Below are positions 48,075-55,938 of a stretch of 64,000 nucleotides of DNA, piece by piece. The position numbers and the translations under genes were made by a program. The notes below the pieces were generated by a model, which did not search any database, was not told the origin of the DNA, and saw only the letters and a program-made list of their open reading frames with translations. How positions within the stretch are numbered: the first letter of the stretch is position 1; every line of letters starts with the position of its first letter. The stretch comes from Noviherbaspirillum malthae. Its GTDB lineage: Bacteria; Pseudomonadota; Gammaproteobacteria; Burkholderiales; Burkholderiaceae_D. The stretch is taken from NCBI RefSeq assembly GCF_015352985.1, contig NZ_JACYXF010000022.1, forward strand, positions 1 through 64,000, given 5' to 3'.

Positions 48075-49019
48075 ATGCGCAACATCGGCAACTCCGGAAT
48101 TGAAGTGGCACCGCTGGCATTCGGCGGCAACGTGTTCGGCTGGACGGCTGATGAAGCCATGTCGTTGGCCTTGCTTGACCATTTCGCTGCATCCGGCATG
48201 CAGCTGATTGATACCGCTGACGTCTACTCCCGCTGGGTTCCCGGACATGTCGGCGGCGAGTCGGAGACGCTTATTGGCAAGTGGATCAAGCGCAGCGGCC
48301 AGCGAGACAAGGTCGTGATTGCCACCAAGGTCGGGATGGAAATGGCACCGGACCGGAAAGGGCTGCGCAAGGATTACATCCTGCGCAGTGCGGAAGAGTC
48401 GCTGCGCCGCCTCCAGACGGATTACATTGATCTCTACCAGGCGCATGCCGACGATGCGGACACGCCGCTGGAAGAAACGCTGGAAGCGTTTGCCTTACTG
48501 GTCAAGGCGGGCAAGGTGCGGGCGATCGGCGCTTCCAATTACAATGCAGCGCGACTGCGTCAGGCACTCGAGGTTAGCCGTGCACAGGGCTTGCCGCAAT
48601 ATGTGACGCTGCAGCCCCATTACAATCTGGTGGAACGCCGGGAATTTGAACAATCTCTGGCGCCGCTGTGCGTGGAAGCCGGCATTGGCGTAATCCCTTA
48701 TTACAGTCTGGCGAGCGGCTTCCTTACCGGGAAATATCGGACGGAAGCCGACCTGGGTAAAAGCGTGCGCGGGCAGGGTGTAAAAAAATACCTTGACGGG
48801 CGAGGGCTCGGGATTCTTGCCGCGCTCGATGAAGTCGCACAGGAAACCGCGGGCACACCGGCACAGGTGGCACTGGCTTGGTTGATAGCGCAACCGGCAG
48901 TGACTGCACCCATTGCCAGCGCCACCAGCATTGCACAGCTGGATGAACTGATCGGCGCGACCCGCTTGACGCTCAGCCAGTCAGCGCTTGACCGGCTTGG
49001 GAAAGCCTCGGCGCAATGA
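48075..49019 (+). CDS. Aldo/keto reductase
   Basis: 314 residues from the ATG at 48075, in a strong AGGGAG context; the frame runs further upstream. (beta/alpha)8 barrel with catalytic Asp and Tyr in LIDTADVYSRW, Lys in VIATKVGMEM, His in YQAHADDADTP, and GASNYNAARL and YYSLASGFLTGKYR of the AKR11/12-like group. It reduces aldehydes or ketones with NADPH. Single gene, convergent with EthD. Confidence 0.88.
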   Translation: MRNIGNSGIEVAPLAFGGNVFGWTADEAMSLALLDHFAASGMQLIDTADVYSRWVPGHVGGESETLIGKWIKRSGQRDKVVIATKVGMEMAPDRKGLRKDYILRSAEESLRRLQTDYIDLYQAHADDADTPLEETLEAFALLVKAGKVRAIGASNYNAARLRQALEVSRAQGLPQYVTLQPHYNLVERREFEQSLAPLCVEAGIGVIPYYSLASGFLTGKYRTEADLGKSVRGQGVKKYLDGRGLGILAALDEVAQETAGTPAQVALAWLIAQPAVTAPIASATSIAQLDELIGATRLTLSQSALDRLGKASAQ

Positions 49020-49238
49020 TTCGGCATGCATGCACCTGACGTCTGCGTACGAAGCCTTTTCCCGGCCTGGATAACCTGAATTTTTTCGTAAGCGACATCG
49101 TCGCTCCACGTGCATGGCCAACATGAGGGGCGCTCAATAAAGAGTTCGGAAAACGTTCCGCGAACGCTTTTGCGATGCCGACGGCTGTCCCTTCCCGATC
49201 TGGCCGCCGCTTCATATTGGCACACCCGACAGCACTCT

Positions 49239-49553
49239 TTAACCTACAACAACCTCGCTGATCTGAATCACTGGCGTCAAGTCAGTGTAGTTCGGAATAT
49301 CCGCCATGATTTCCTTCGCATGAGGTGCAAATCCGGCCTGGAATGCCTCGACGGAGTCGCAGTAGATATGGCACATGCCAACGTATGCTGCAGGTTCTCC
49401 GGGGCCGCCGCCCGCCAGACCTTTGTCGACGGTATAGCTCTTGCAACTGTTACCCATTCGCGCTTTGACAAGCGGCATATGCTTGTCGCGATAGTACTCA
49501 TGGTCAAATCGCGCATCAGGATTGTTGGGGTACATTACGCTAACTTTAATCAT
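49239..49553 (-). CDS. EthD family protein
   Basis: 104 residues, typical EthD length. Motifs VSVMYPNNPDARFDHEYYRD, KHMPLVKARMGNSCKSYTVD, VGMCHIYCDSVEAFQAGFAP. EthD proteins are small dimeric ferredoxin-fold proteins, first seen with ethyl-ether-degrading P450 clusters and often of unknown role. Not part of a visible catabolic cluster here. Confidence 0.88.
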   Translation of the reverse strand: MIKVSVMYPNNPDARFDHEYYRDKHMPLVKARMGNSCKSYTVDKGLAGGGPGEPAAYVGMCHIYCDSVEAFQAGFAPHAKEIMADIPNYTDLTPVIQISEVVVG

Positions 49554-49896
49554 GGCCTGCCTCCATCTCTTGGGTTGTTCTCAGGGGAATTGCTCATGCA
49601 TCACAAGCCGCCGACGGACAACGCGCAGTCTCGCAATCAAGCGGGATTATTGCCCTCCTTGGAAACCGCAATGCGTTGCGTGACGTTGGTGAAGCATGCA
49701 CCCATGCCGGCATTTAGTAAACCGTGTCGCTGCCAGGCAAGACAGGGATGCCGTGCCTACTCTTGCAGACCAGAGCCACTGCGGCATGATTGCAATGCCG
49801 CCGCGCAATTGATCCATCTTGTTGCCGGCATGGTCCGATTCCGCTGCGACGCCTCCACGGCATGTGCGCATCGTCGAGGCATAAGGAGATTTGGCA
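49554..49896. other. Gene-free stretch
   Basis: About 343 bp with no convincing frame. Short frames on both strands are shadows. Nothing else recognised. Confidence 0.35.
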
Positions 49897-50820
49897 CTAG
49901 CGGCGCAGCCGGTGGCCAGGGTCGGCCAGAGTCCGGCTTTTCAGGTGCCGGACCAGCAACTGGGTCGTGGCCGAGTCGGCGGACTGGCCGCGGGTAATGA
50001 TGACGAAGCGGCGTTCGGCCCAAGGTTCGGCCAGCGGAATGAAGATCAATGAAGACGCCTTGGCATGGCCTATCGCGGCTTCGCGCGGCAGGATCGCCGG
50101 TCCGAGGCCCGCTGCCACAAAGCGGACCGCGGCATCGATACCGGACACCTGGACCCGATGCACGAGCGAGCGCGAGCGGATGGCCGCCTCCCGGCGCAAG
50201 AGCGTGTCCACCATGCCGCCGGGTGCCACGCCCACCGCAATCTGATCCATCACATCGTCGAAACGGACTTGCGTACTGCCGGCCAGCGGATGGTCGCGGC
50301 GCACGGCCAGGCACATATGGTCGCGCCGGTAAGGCTCCACCTGAAGATCGCTGACGTCGCTGGCATCCCACAGTACCCCGATATCGGCCGCGCCTTCCCG
50401 GACAGCGCGCACCACTTCCGGGCTCACGCGTTCATCCGTCGACACCCGCACGCCGGGATGAAGCTCGAGGAAGGAGCCGATGTCTTCCGCGATGTCTTCG
50501 GCCAGCACCGCGGTGGTCGCTACCACCCGCACATGGCCCTGTACGCCGCTGGCGTATTCGCTGAGTTCGGCGTTGAGGCGATCTATGGAGCGCAGGATTT
50601 CCTGCGCCTGGCGCAGCAGCGTTTCCCCGGCAGGGGAAGGCTTGATGCCGCGGCGGCCGCGCACCAGCAGCGGGGTGCCGATTTCGGCCTCGATGGCTGC
50701 GATGCGGCGGCTTACCGCCGACGCCACCAGCGACTCCCGTTCGGCCGCACGGGCGATGTTGCCCTCATCGCATACGGCGACGAAGAGCCGGAGGGACACA
50801 AAATCAATATGTTTAGCCAT
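49897..50820 (-). CDS. LysR-family regulator divergent from leuC
   Basis: 307 residues from the ATG at 50820; a longer frame begins at about 50871 in the intergenic region. N-terminal HTH MAKHIDFVSLRLFVAVCDEG and RESLVASAVSRRIAAIEAEI, then a substrate-binding domain with VRVVATTAVLAEDIAEDIGS and LVHRVQVSGIDAAVRFVAAG. The ~120 bp gap to leuC in divergent orientation suggests it controls leuCD, as LysR-type regulators of isopropylmalate or citramalate genes do, with an intermediate as inducer by analogy. Confidence 0.88.
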   Translation of the reverse strand: MAKHIDFVSLRLFVAVCDEGNIARAAERESLVASAVSRRIAAIEAEIGTPLLVRGRRGIKPSPAGETLLRQAQEILRSIDRLNAELSEYASGVQGHVRVVATTAVLAEDIAEDIGSFLELHPGVRVSTDERVSPEVVRAVREGAADIGVLWDASDVSDLQVEPYRRDHMCLAVRRDHPLAGSTQVRFDDVMDQIAVGVAPGGMVDTLLRREAAIRSRSLVHRVQVSGIDAAVRFVAAGLGPAILPREAAIGHAKASSLIFIPLAEPWAERRFVIITRGQSADSATTQLLVRHLKSRTLADPGHRLRR

Positions 50821-50941
50821 GCCGAAAAAGCACGTTGAGCGTGATAAATGATCGAACATAACACAATCCATGATGGCTAGAATCGTTTCCAGTCAATCCG
50901 GCCACCATCTGCCGCCGGTTCGAAATCTTGAGGAGAACCCC

Positions 50942-52366
50942 ATGACTCAGCGCACGCTCTACGACAAGCTGTGGGATGAACATGTCGTCCGCACCGAAGA
51001 GGACGGCACTGCAGTGCTCTACATCGACCGACACCTGGTCCACGAAGTCACCAGCCCGCAGGCTTTCGAAGGCCTGCGCCTGGCCGGCCGCAAGCTGTGG
51101 CGCCTGAGCAGCGTGGTCGCGACGGCCGACCACAACACGCCCACGACCGGCTGGGAACGCGGCTACGACGGCATCGACGATCCGGTGAGCCTGCAGCAGC
51201 TGGTCACATTGGACAGCAACATCAAGGCCTTCGGTGCGGCCGCCTATTTCCCGTTCCGCGATGCCAGCCAGGGCATCGTGCATGTGATCGGACCGGAAAA
51301 CGGCGCCACGCTGCCCGGCATGACGGTGGTCTGCGGCGACTCGCACACCTCCACCCATGGCGCCTTCGGCGCGCTGGCGCACGGCATCGGCACCAGCGAA
51401 GTGGAACACGTGATGGCCACCCAAACCTTGCTGGCCAGGAAGGCGAAGAACATGCTGGTGAAGGTGGAGGGCGAACTGCGTCCGGGCGTGACGGCCAAGG
51501 ACATCGTGCTGGCAATCATCGGCAGGATCGGCACCGCCGGCGGTACCGGCTACACCATCGAGTTCGCCGGCAGCACGATCCGCTCGCTGAGCATGGAAGG
51601 GCGCATGACCGTGTGCAACATGGCCATTGAAGCCGGCGCGCGGGCAGGGCTGGTGGCGGTGGACGACAAGACCATCGAGTATGTGAAGGGCCGGCCGTTT
51701 TCGCCTGCCGGCGCCGACTGGAATGCAGCGGTCGAACACTGGCGCACCCTGCACTCCGACCCGGACGCTCGCTTCGACGCCGTGGTCGAGCTGGATGCCG
51801 GCGACATCGCACCCCAGGTCACCTGGGGCACCAGCCCGGAGATGGTGGTCCCGGTGCACGGCAGCACGCCGGACCCGGAACGGGAACAGGACCCGACCAG
51901 GCGCGATGCCATCGAAAGGGCGCTCAAGTACATGGGCTTGCAGCCCAACCAGCCCATCACCGATATTGCGATCGACAAGGTCTTCGTCGGCTCCTGCACC
52001 AACAGCCGCATCGAAGACCTGCGCGAAGCTGCCGCCATGGTCCAGCGCCTGGGCCGCCGCGTGGCGCCCAATGTCAAGATGGCGATGATCGTACCGGGTT
52101 CCGGCAAGGTGAAGGCGCAGGCCGAGGAAGAGGGCCTGCATGAGGTCTTCACGCAGGCCGGTTTCGAATGGCGCGAGCCGGGCTGCAGCATGTGTCTGGC
52201 CATGAACGCCGACAAGCTGTCTGCGGGCGAACGCTGCGCCAGCACCAGCAACCGCAATTTCGAAGGACGCCAGGGCGCCGGCGGCCGCACCCACCTCGTC
52301 AGCCCGGCAATGGCTGCGGCGGCCGCCTTGCACGGCCATTTCGTCGATATCCAGGCCATCGCCTGA
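50942..52366 (+). CDS. leuC: 3-isopropylmalate dehydratase, large subunit (LeuC)
   Basis: 474 residues; ATG at 50942 behind AGGAGA. Aconitase superfamily: VATADHNTPTTGWERGY, VCGDSHTSTHGAFGALAHGI, GTSEVEHVMATQTLLARKAK and the [4Fe-4S] cysteines in VFVGSCTNSRIEDL and EPGCSMCLAMN. With LeuD it isomerises 2- to 3-isopropylmalate in leucine synthesis. It is followed by leuD after 28 bp. The leuB dehydrogenase that often follows is absent, so this may be a second, specialised hydratase pair. Confidence 0.93.
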   Translation: MTQRTLYDKLWDEHVVRTEEDGTAVLYIDRHLVHEVTSPQAFEGLRLAGRKLWRLSSVVATADHNTPTTGWERGYDGIDDPVSLQQLVTLDSNIKAFGAAAYFPFRDASQGIVHVIGPENGATLPGMTVVCGDSHTSTHGAFGALAHGIGTSEVEHVMATQTLLARKAKNMLVKVEGELRPGVTAKDIVLAIIGRIGTAGGTGYTIEFAGSTIRSLSMEGRMTVCNMAIEAGARAGLVAVDDKTIEYVKGRPFSPAGADWNAAVEHWRTLHSDPDARFDAVVELDAGDIAPQVTWGTSPEMVVPVHGSTPDPEREQDPTRRDAIERALKYMGLQPNQPITDIAIDKVFVGSCTNSRIEDLREAAAMVQRLGRRVAPNVKMAMIVPGSGKVKAQAEEEGLHEVFTQAGFEWREPGCSMCLAMNADKLSAGERCASTSNRNFEGRQGAGGRTHLVSPAMAAAAALHGHFVDIQAIA

Positions 52367-52394
52367 ACCCGACCGCCCCAATGAAAGGCAAACC

Positions 52395-53045
52395 ATGAAA
52401 TCCTTTACCGTTCACCGCGGCCTGGTCGCGCCGCTGGATCGCGCCAACGTCGACACCGACGCGATCATTCCCAAGCAGTTCCTGAAATCCATCTCGCGTA
52501 CCGGCTTCGGGCCGAACCTGTTCGATGAATGGCGCTACCTGGACAAGGGAGAGCCGGGCCAGGATCCCGCGTCTCGCCGGCCCAATCCCGACTTCGTGCT
52601 GAATCAGCCCGGCTACGCCGGCGCAAGCATTCTGATCGCGCGCAGGAACTTCGGCTGCGGCTCCAGCCGCGAACACGCGCCCTGGGCGCTGGACCAATAC
52701 GGTTTCCGTGCCGTGATTGCGCCGAGTTTCGCGGACATCTTCTTCAACAACTGTTTCAAGAACGGACTGCTGCCCGTCGTGCTGGACGAGGCAGAGGTTG
52801 ATGCAATCTTTCGAGAGATCGGGGCGGCGCCGGGTTATGCACTGACCATCGACCTGCCGCGCCAGGTTGTCGTCAAGCCGAATGGGCAGGAATTGCCGTT
52901 CGACGTGCAGGCGTTCAGGAAATACTGCCTGATCAACGGCTTCGACGATATTGAACTGACCCTGCGCAACGCTGAGGAAATCCGGGCTTACGAGTTGGCA
53001 CGCCTTGCGCGGATGCCCTGGCTGGCGCGTGTTATGGACAACTGA
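52395..53045 (+). CDS. leuD: 3-isopropylmalate dehydratase, small subunit (LeuD)
   Basis: 216 residues, start MKSFTVHRGLVAPLDRANVD. The swivel domain motifs are IIPKQFLKSISRTGFGPNLF, ILIARRNFGCGSSREHAPWA and LDQYGFRAVIAPSFADIFFN. The GCGSSREH loop binds substrate. Partner of LeuC; ribosome site AAAGG before the ATG. Confidence 0.93.
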   Translation: MKSFTVHRGLVAPLDRANVDTDAIIPKQFLKSISRTGFGPNLFDEWRYLDKGEPGQDPASRRPNPDFVLNQPGYAGASILIARRNFGCGSSREHAPWALDQYGFRAVIAPSFADIFFNNCFKNGLLPVVLDEAEVDAIFREIGAAPGYALTIDLPRQVVVKPNGQELPFDVQAFRKYCLINGFDDIELTLRNAEEIRAYELARLARMPWLARVMDN

Positions 53046-53349
53046 CTCTGTCCAGGCAATGGGGAATGACACCGGCATGGATCGAAGAGGCGTGAGCAGA
53101 TAAATATGCTGCACGCATGCACGTCGCCCAGCGTCGATCGGAGCCCGTGTTCACAATGACACTTTTGATCGTACTCCAGAGGCGATCTCCATCGGCTTTG
53201 CCAATTCGGTGCCGGGGGCATGCCGAAGGAAGGATTCGCCATTGCGTGTGAGGCAGCCGACTCGATACGGCCGGTTTTCTGCCTTCGTCCATGGAATGTG
53301 TATATTCCTTCCTACGCACGTCGGTTGGGCGTGAATTGGAGAAGAAGTC
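53046..53349. other. Intergenic region after leuD
   Basis: About 300 bp with no called gene. No clear terminator. The right part carries the GAGAAGAAG ribosome site for the next small gene. Confidence 0.35.
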
Positions 53350-53550
53350 ATGGCAAAGAAAGAAAAGCTGGATCCGGAAACCGAAGCACTGATCAAATGG
53401 TGCATCGAGGTGGAAGGGCGCCTGGTTGCGGGCGGTGCCACGGTACCGCAGGCACAGGAATTCATCGAGGACCAGGTTGAGTGGCTGACCGATTTGTTCT
53501 ATGAAGGTCTGACGCCGGAAGAAGCCGCGAAGGCGGCATTGAATGATTGA
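53350..53550 (+). CDS. Small acidic hypothetical protein, 66 residues
   Basis: ATG at 53350 behind GAGAAGAAG. MAKKEKLDPETEALIKWCIE, EGRLVAGGATVPQAQEFIED and WLTDLFYEGLTPEEAAKAAL. Predicted helical and soluble, no known function. The regular amphipathic pattern supports a real protein. Confidence 0.6.
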   Translation: MAKKEKLDPETEALIKWCIEVEGRLVAGGATVPQAQEFIEDQVEWLTDLFYEGLTPEEAAKAALND

Positions 53551-53686
53551 AGGAGCCTTCCGGTTCGTTCATCGGGCTGCCCGACGCCCGAACCACGGAC
53601 GGACAAACAGCAGGAATTGACCTGCACTTGAAATAGGCCTATTGTTGTCATGTCAGGCCGGACCTCAGCCGGCCAGGGAGATGACG

Positions 53687-53857
53687 ATGCATCGTAAAGA
53701 TTATCTGGACGAGGCGCACAGTGCCAGTCTCAAAGACATCATGGCCCAGCAGCCGATGACGCTGAAGGAGCATCAGAGCGTACAGGAGCGGCGTGTTGCG
53801 GCGCGGCGCCAGATGGAAGACATGCGGCTGCGCCGGATGCTCGACGAATCCGAATAG
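53687..53857 (+). CDS. Small hypothetical protein, 56 residues
   Basis: ATG at 53687, six bases after AGGGAG; an ATG at 53681 is directly on the site. Sequence MHRKDYLDEAHSASLKDIMA, HQSVQERRVAARRQMEDMRL. Charged and helical. No family. Ends just before a bidirectional hairpin. Confidence 0.55.
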   Translation: MHRKDYLDEAHSASLKDIMAQQPMTLKEHQSVQERRVAARRQMEDMRLRRMLDESE

Positions 53858-53871
53858 CTACTCTACACATC

Positions 53872-53896
53872 GACCTGCGCTCCAGGAGCGCAGGTC
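53872..53896. terminator. Bidirectional 12-bp stem terminator
   Basis: gacctgcgctcc (53872-53883) and ggagcgcaggtc (53885-53896) are exact inverted repeats separated by one base, so a stem of about nine to ten pairs with a small loop can form on either strand. It lies exactly between convergent genes and overlaps the parA stop codon. No long T run, but placement supports termination. Confidence 0.6.
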
Positions 53897-54662
53897 AGGC
53901 TTGCAGCTCCCGATACAACTCAACAAACTCGCGGCTGAGCTTGTGACGGGCGTCCATATGAATCAGCGGAAGGTTCAGGCCGTGAGACTCGCGCATCTTG
54001 ACCGAGCTCGACAATTTCGTATTCAGCAGCGGCAGTTTTTCTTCGATCAACTGTCCGACAAGTCGTTGCGGGACGGAGGCGCGGGCCTGAAACTGATTGA
54101 CCACGATGCCCTCGATGCGTAAACCGGGGTTGTGATCGGCTTGAATTTCCTGCAGATTCCGAAGCAGCGTGTAAAGCGCCTGCCGCGAAAATTCATCGCA
54201 ATCAAACGGGATGAGGCACACATCAGCGGCGATCAGGGCCGACTGCGAGAAGAAATTGTAAGCCGGGGGTGTATCAATGATGATCTCGGCAAATTCTTCG
54301 GAAAGCTTGTTCAGCGAATCGCGCAACTTGTAAATCTTGTGCCGCGATTCCAGCTTGGACTGCAAGTCGCCGATCTCCGGATGCGACGGGATAAGAAACA
54401 GGTTGTCGAACGGCGTGGGATGCACATATTCGATGTCCGGCGTCGGATAGAAATGAAACTCCAGCGATTTCCGGAAAAAGTCGGCGAGGGTCGGTGCAAG
54501 TGCCGATGCTGCGTCACCCGCCAGATAACGGCTCGCATTGCATTGCGGATCCAGATCGATCAACAGCGTTTTCCGGCCTTCCTTTGCAGCGATCGCTGCG
54601 AGATTGACTGCGATGCTGGATTTTCCGACACCACCTTTCTGGGTAAAGATCACGCGTTTCAT
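53895..54662 (-). CDS. Orphan ParA-family ATPase
   Basis: 255 residues, ATG at 54662 behind GAGGAG. Deviant Walker A KGGVGKSSIAVNLA, Walker A' LLIDLDPQCNAS, and switch II IIIDTPPAYNFFSQSALIAA. ParA/Soj ATPases move or position plasmids, chromosomes or protein cargo. No ParB, no parS and no plasmid genes are seen, so cargo positioning or an orphan role is more likely than partition. Followed by the bidirectional terminator. Confidence 0.85.
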   Translation of the reverse strand: MKRVIFTQKGGVGKSSIAVNLAAIAAKEGRKTLLIDLDPQCNASRYLAGDAASALAPTLADFFRKSLEFHFYPTPDIEYVHPTPFDNLFLIPSHPEIGDLQSKLESRHKIYKLRDSLNKLSEEFAEIIIDTPPAYNFFSQSALIAADVCLIPFDCDEFSRQALYTLLRNLQEIQADHNPGLRIEGIVVNQFQARASVPQRLVGQLIEEKLPLLNTKLSSSVKMRESHGLNLPLIHMDARHKLSREFVELYRELQA

Positions 54663-54741
54663 GACACTCCTCTGCTTGTTGATCCGACAGTAACCGACAA
54701 TGCTGCACTGCGTCAATCAATAACCAGAGGAGGGCGCATTG

Positions 54742-55038
54742 TTAGGACAGGCGGTTGCGAGGGTGCCACGATGAAGCGGAATTCACGCGGCACGTCAGCG
54801 GCAGCTTGTCTTTTAATATATTGAAAAATACAAGGCTGGTGCGGTTGAAAATAAAGGTGACGCCTTCACGCTTTACAGCATCGGCGCATCGCATCAACTC
54901 TTCACCGGGCTTGTCGTGATGCTGGCAAGTGGCGATGCCTGCAGAGAGAGTCAAGCGACTGTTCAACTTCCCGAGGAGGGCAGAGTCAGCAGGAACTCCG
55001 CATCCGCCTGGCCTCAACCAGACAGTGCGCCTTCGCAA
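54742..55038 (-). pseudogene. GGDEF (diguanylate cyclase) C-terminal remnant
   Basis: The minus-strand frame contains LTLSAGIATCQHHDKPGEEL followed by MRCADAVKREGV. GGDEF domains end with VT(V/L)S(A/V)GIAT..., then ADxALYxAKxxGRN. Here the ALY.A part is shortened to AV. The GGDEF signature loop, I-site and N-terminal half are missing, and the rest of the frame does not match. It is a relic of a diguanylate cyclase. Confidence 0.6.
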
Positions 55039-55069
55039 CCTTTACGCACCGGCAGCGGTCTGACCAGGC

Positions 55070-55558
55070 ATGAAACAACTCGTCTGTTTGATCATTGCAT
55101 TTGCGGGTGCAGCTGCCTGCGGGTTGGCGGCCGGGCAGGAGCCAGGCTCAAGGGAAAGTAGCGGCGTCATCAAACCTCCCCCCCATAAACCATCATCTGG
55201 GCACATCGGCACACAGGGCACCTCGCCCGTCCCGGAACCAGCGCCGGACCGCACTAGCAGCAGCCGGTTACCGGGCTTCTGCGTAACAGCCGACAGCAAG
55301 GCGCGAGACGCCGATAATGAATTGCGTCCTGCATCGGAGGGACGCGTGGTCGGCAAAGGCAGATTGCATTTCCATACCGCACCCGAGCCCGGCTGCCAGA
55401 GCCGCAACCGCTTCATTATTCCCGGCGATGCCGTGATCGCGCGCAGGCGCCATGGCGAATGGCTGCTGATCGACTATGTTTCACGCGACGGGGTCATGCA
55501 CTCGGCATGGGTTAATGCAGTGCGCATCCATTTGACTGAAAGCGCCGCGAAGCCCTAA
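55070..55558 (+). CDS. Secreted protein with SH3-like C-terminus
   Basis: 162 residues. Signal peptide LVCLIIAFAGAAACGLAAGQ, then a proline/serine-rich linker (PPPHKPSSGHIGTQGTSPVP) and a beta-rich domain GRLHFHTAPEPGCQSRNRFI and AVIARRRHGEWLLIDYVSRD that resembles SH3-like folds seen in periplasmic proteins. Function unknown. Starts over the end of the GGDEF remnant on the other strand. No partner gene. Confidence 0.6.
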   Translation: MKQLVCLIIAFAGAAACGLAAGQEPGSRESSGVIKPPPHKPSSGHIGTQGTSPVPEPAPDRTSSSRLPGFCVTADSKARDADNELRPASEGRVVGKGRLHFHTAPEPGCQSRNRFIIPGDAVIARRRHGEWLLIDYVSRDGVMHSAWVNAVRIHLTESAAKP

Positions 55559-55938
55559 GGTCAATGCGATCCGGTGCCCGGCGGTGTTATGCGCTTCAAG
55601 CCAAGCAAGCACCGGGCCGCCACACTCTCCTCACTGATGCCGCGACGATGCCCTTGCCTAAGCTCGCGGAACCAGCCATGCAGGATTGAAGCAATCCATG
55701 CCTTGCATGTAAGGAATGTTCAGATATGGTAAGGTAGATTTCCTTTTCCATGTCTGGACAAGAGAAGGACCCGTGGGGTGTCAGCCGCGATCAGAGACCA
55801 TTCGCGTCCGGGCAAGGTCCGACCGTCAAACATTCGCTATCCTGGCAGACAATTGCGGCACTGATGAGTGGATTGGTTGTGCGGTTGCCAAATAGAGATG
55901 CCAAACGGGTTAAACTACTGACCACGATTGGAACTCAA
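55559..55938. other. Gene-free stretch before sensor kinase
   Basis: 380 bp. A plus-strand frame from 55750 runs into the kinase, but the strong sensor-type start is at 55939. Nothing else recognised. Confidence 0.4.

Noticed and set aside
50813..52396. Long minus-strand frame opposite leuC
   Set aside because: Antisense shadow; leuC is unmistakable on the plus strand.
53895..54662. ParA as sign of a plasmid or integrated replicon
   Set aside because: No ParB, replication gene, parS or plasmid-type neighbours; the surroundings are normal chromosomal genes including leuCD.
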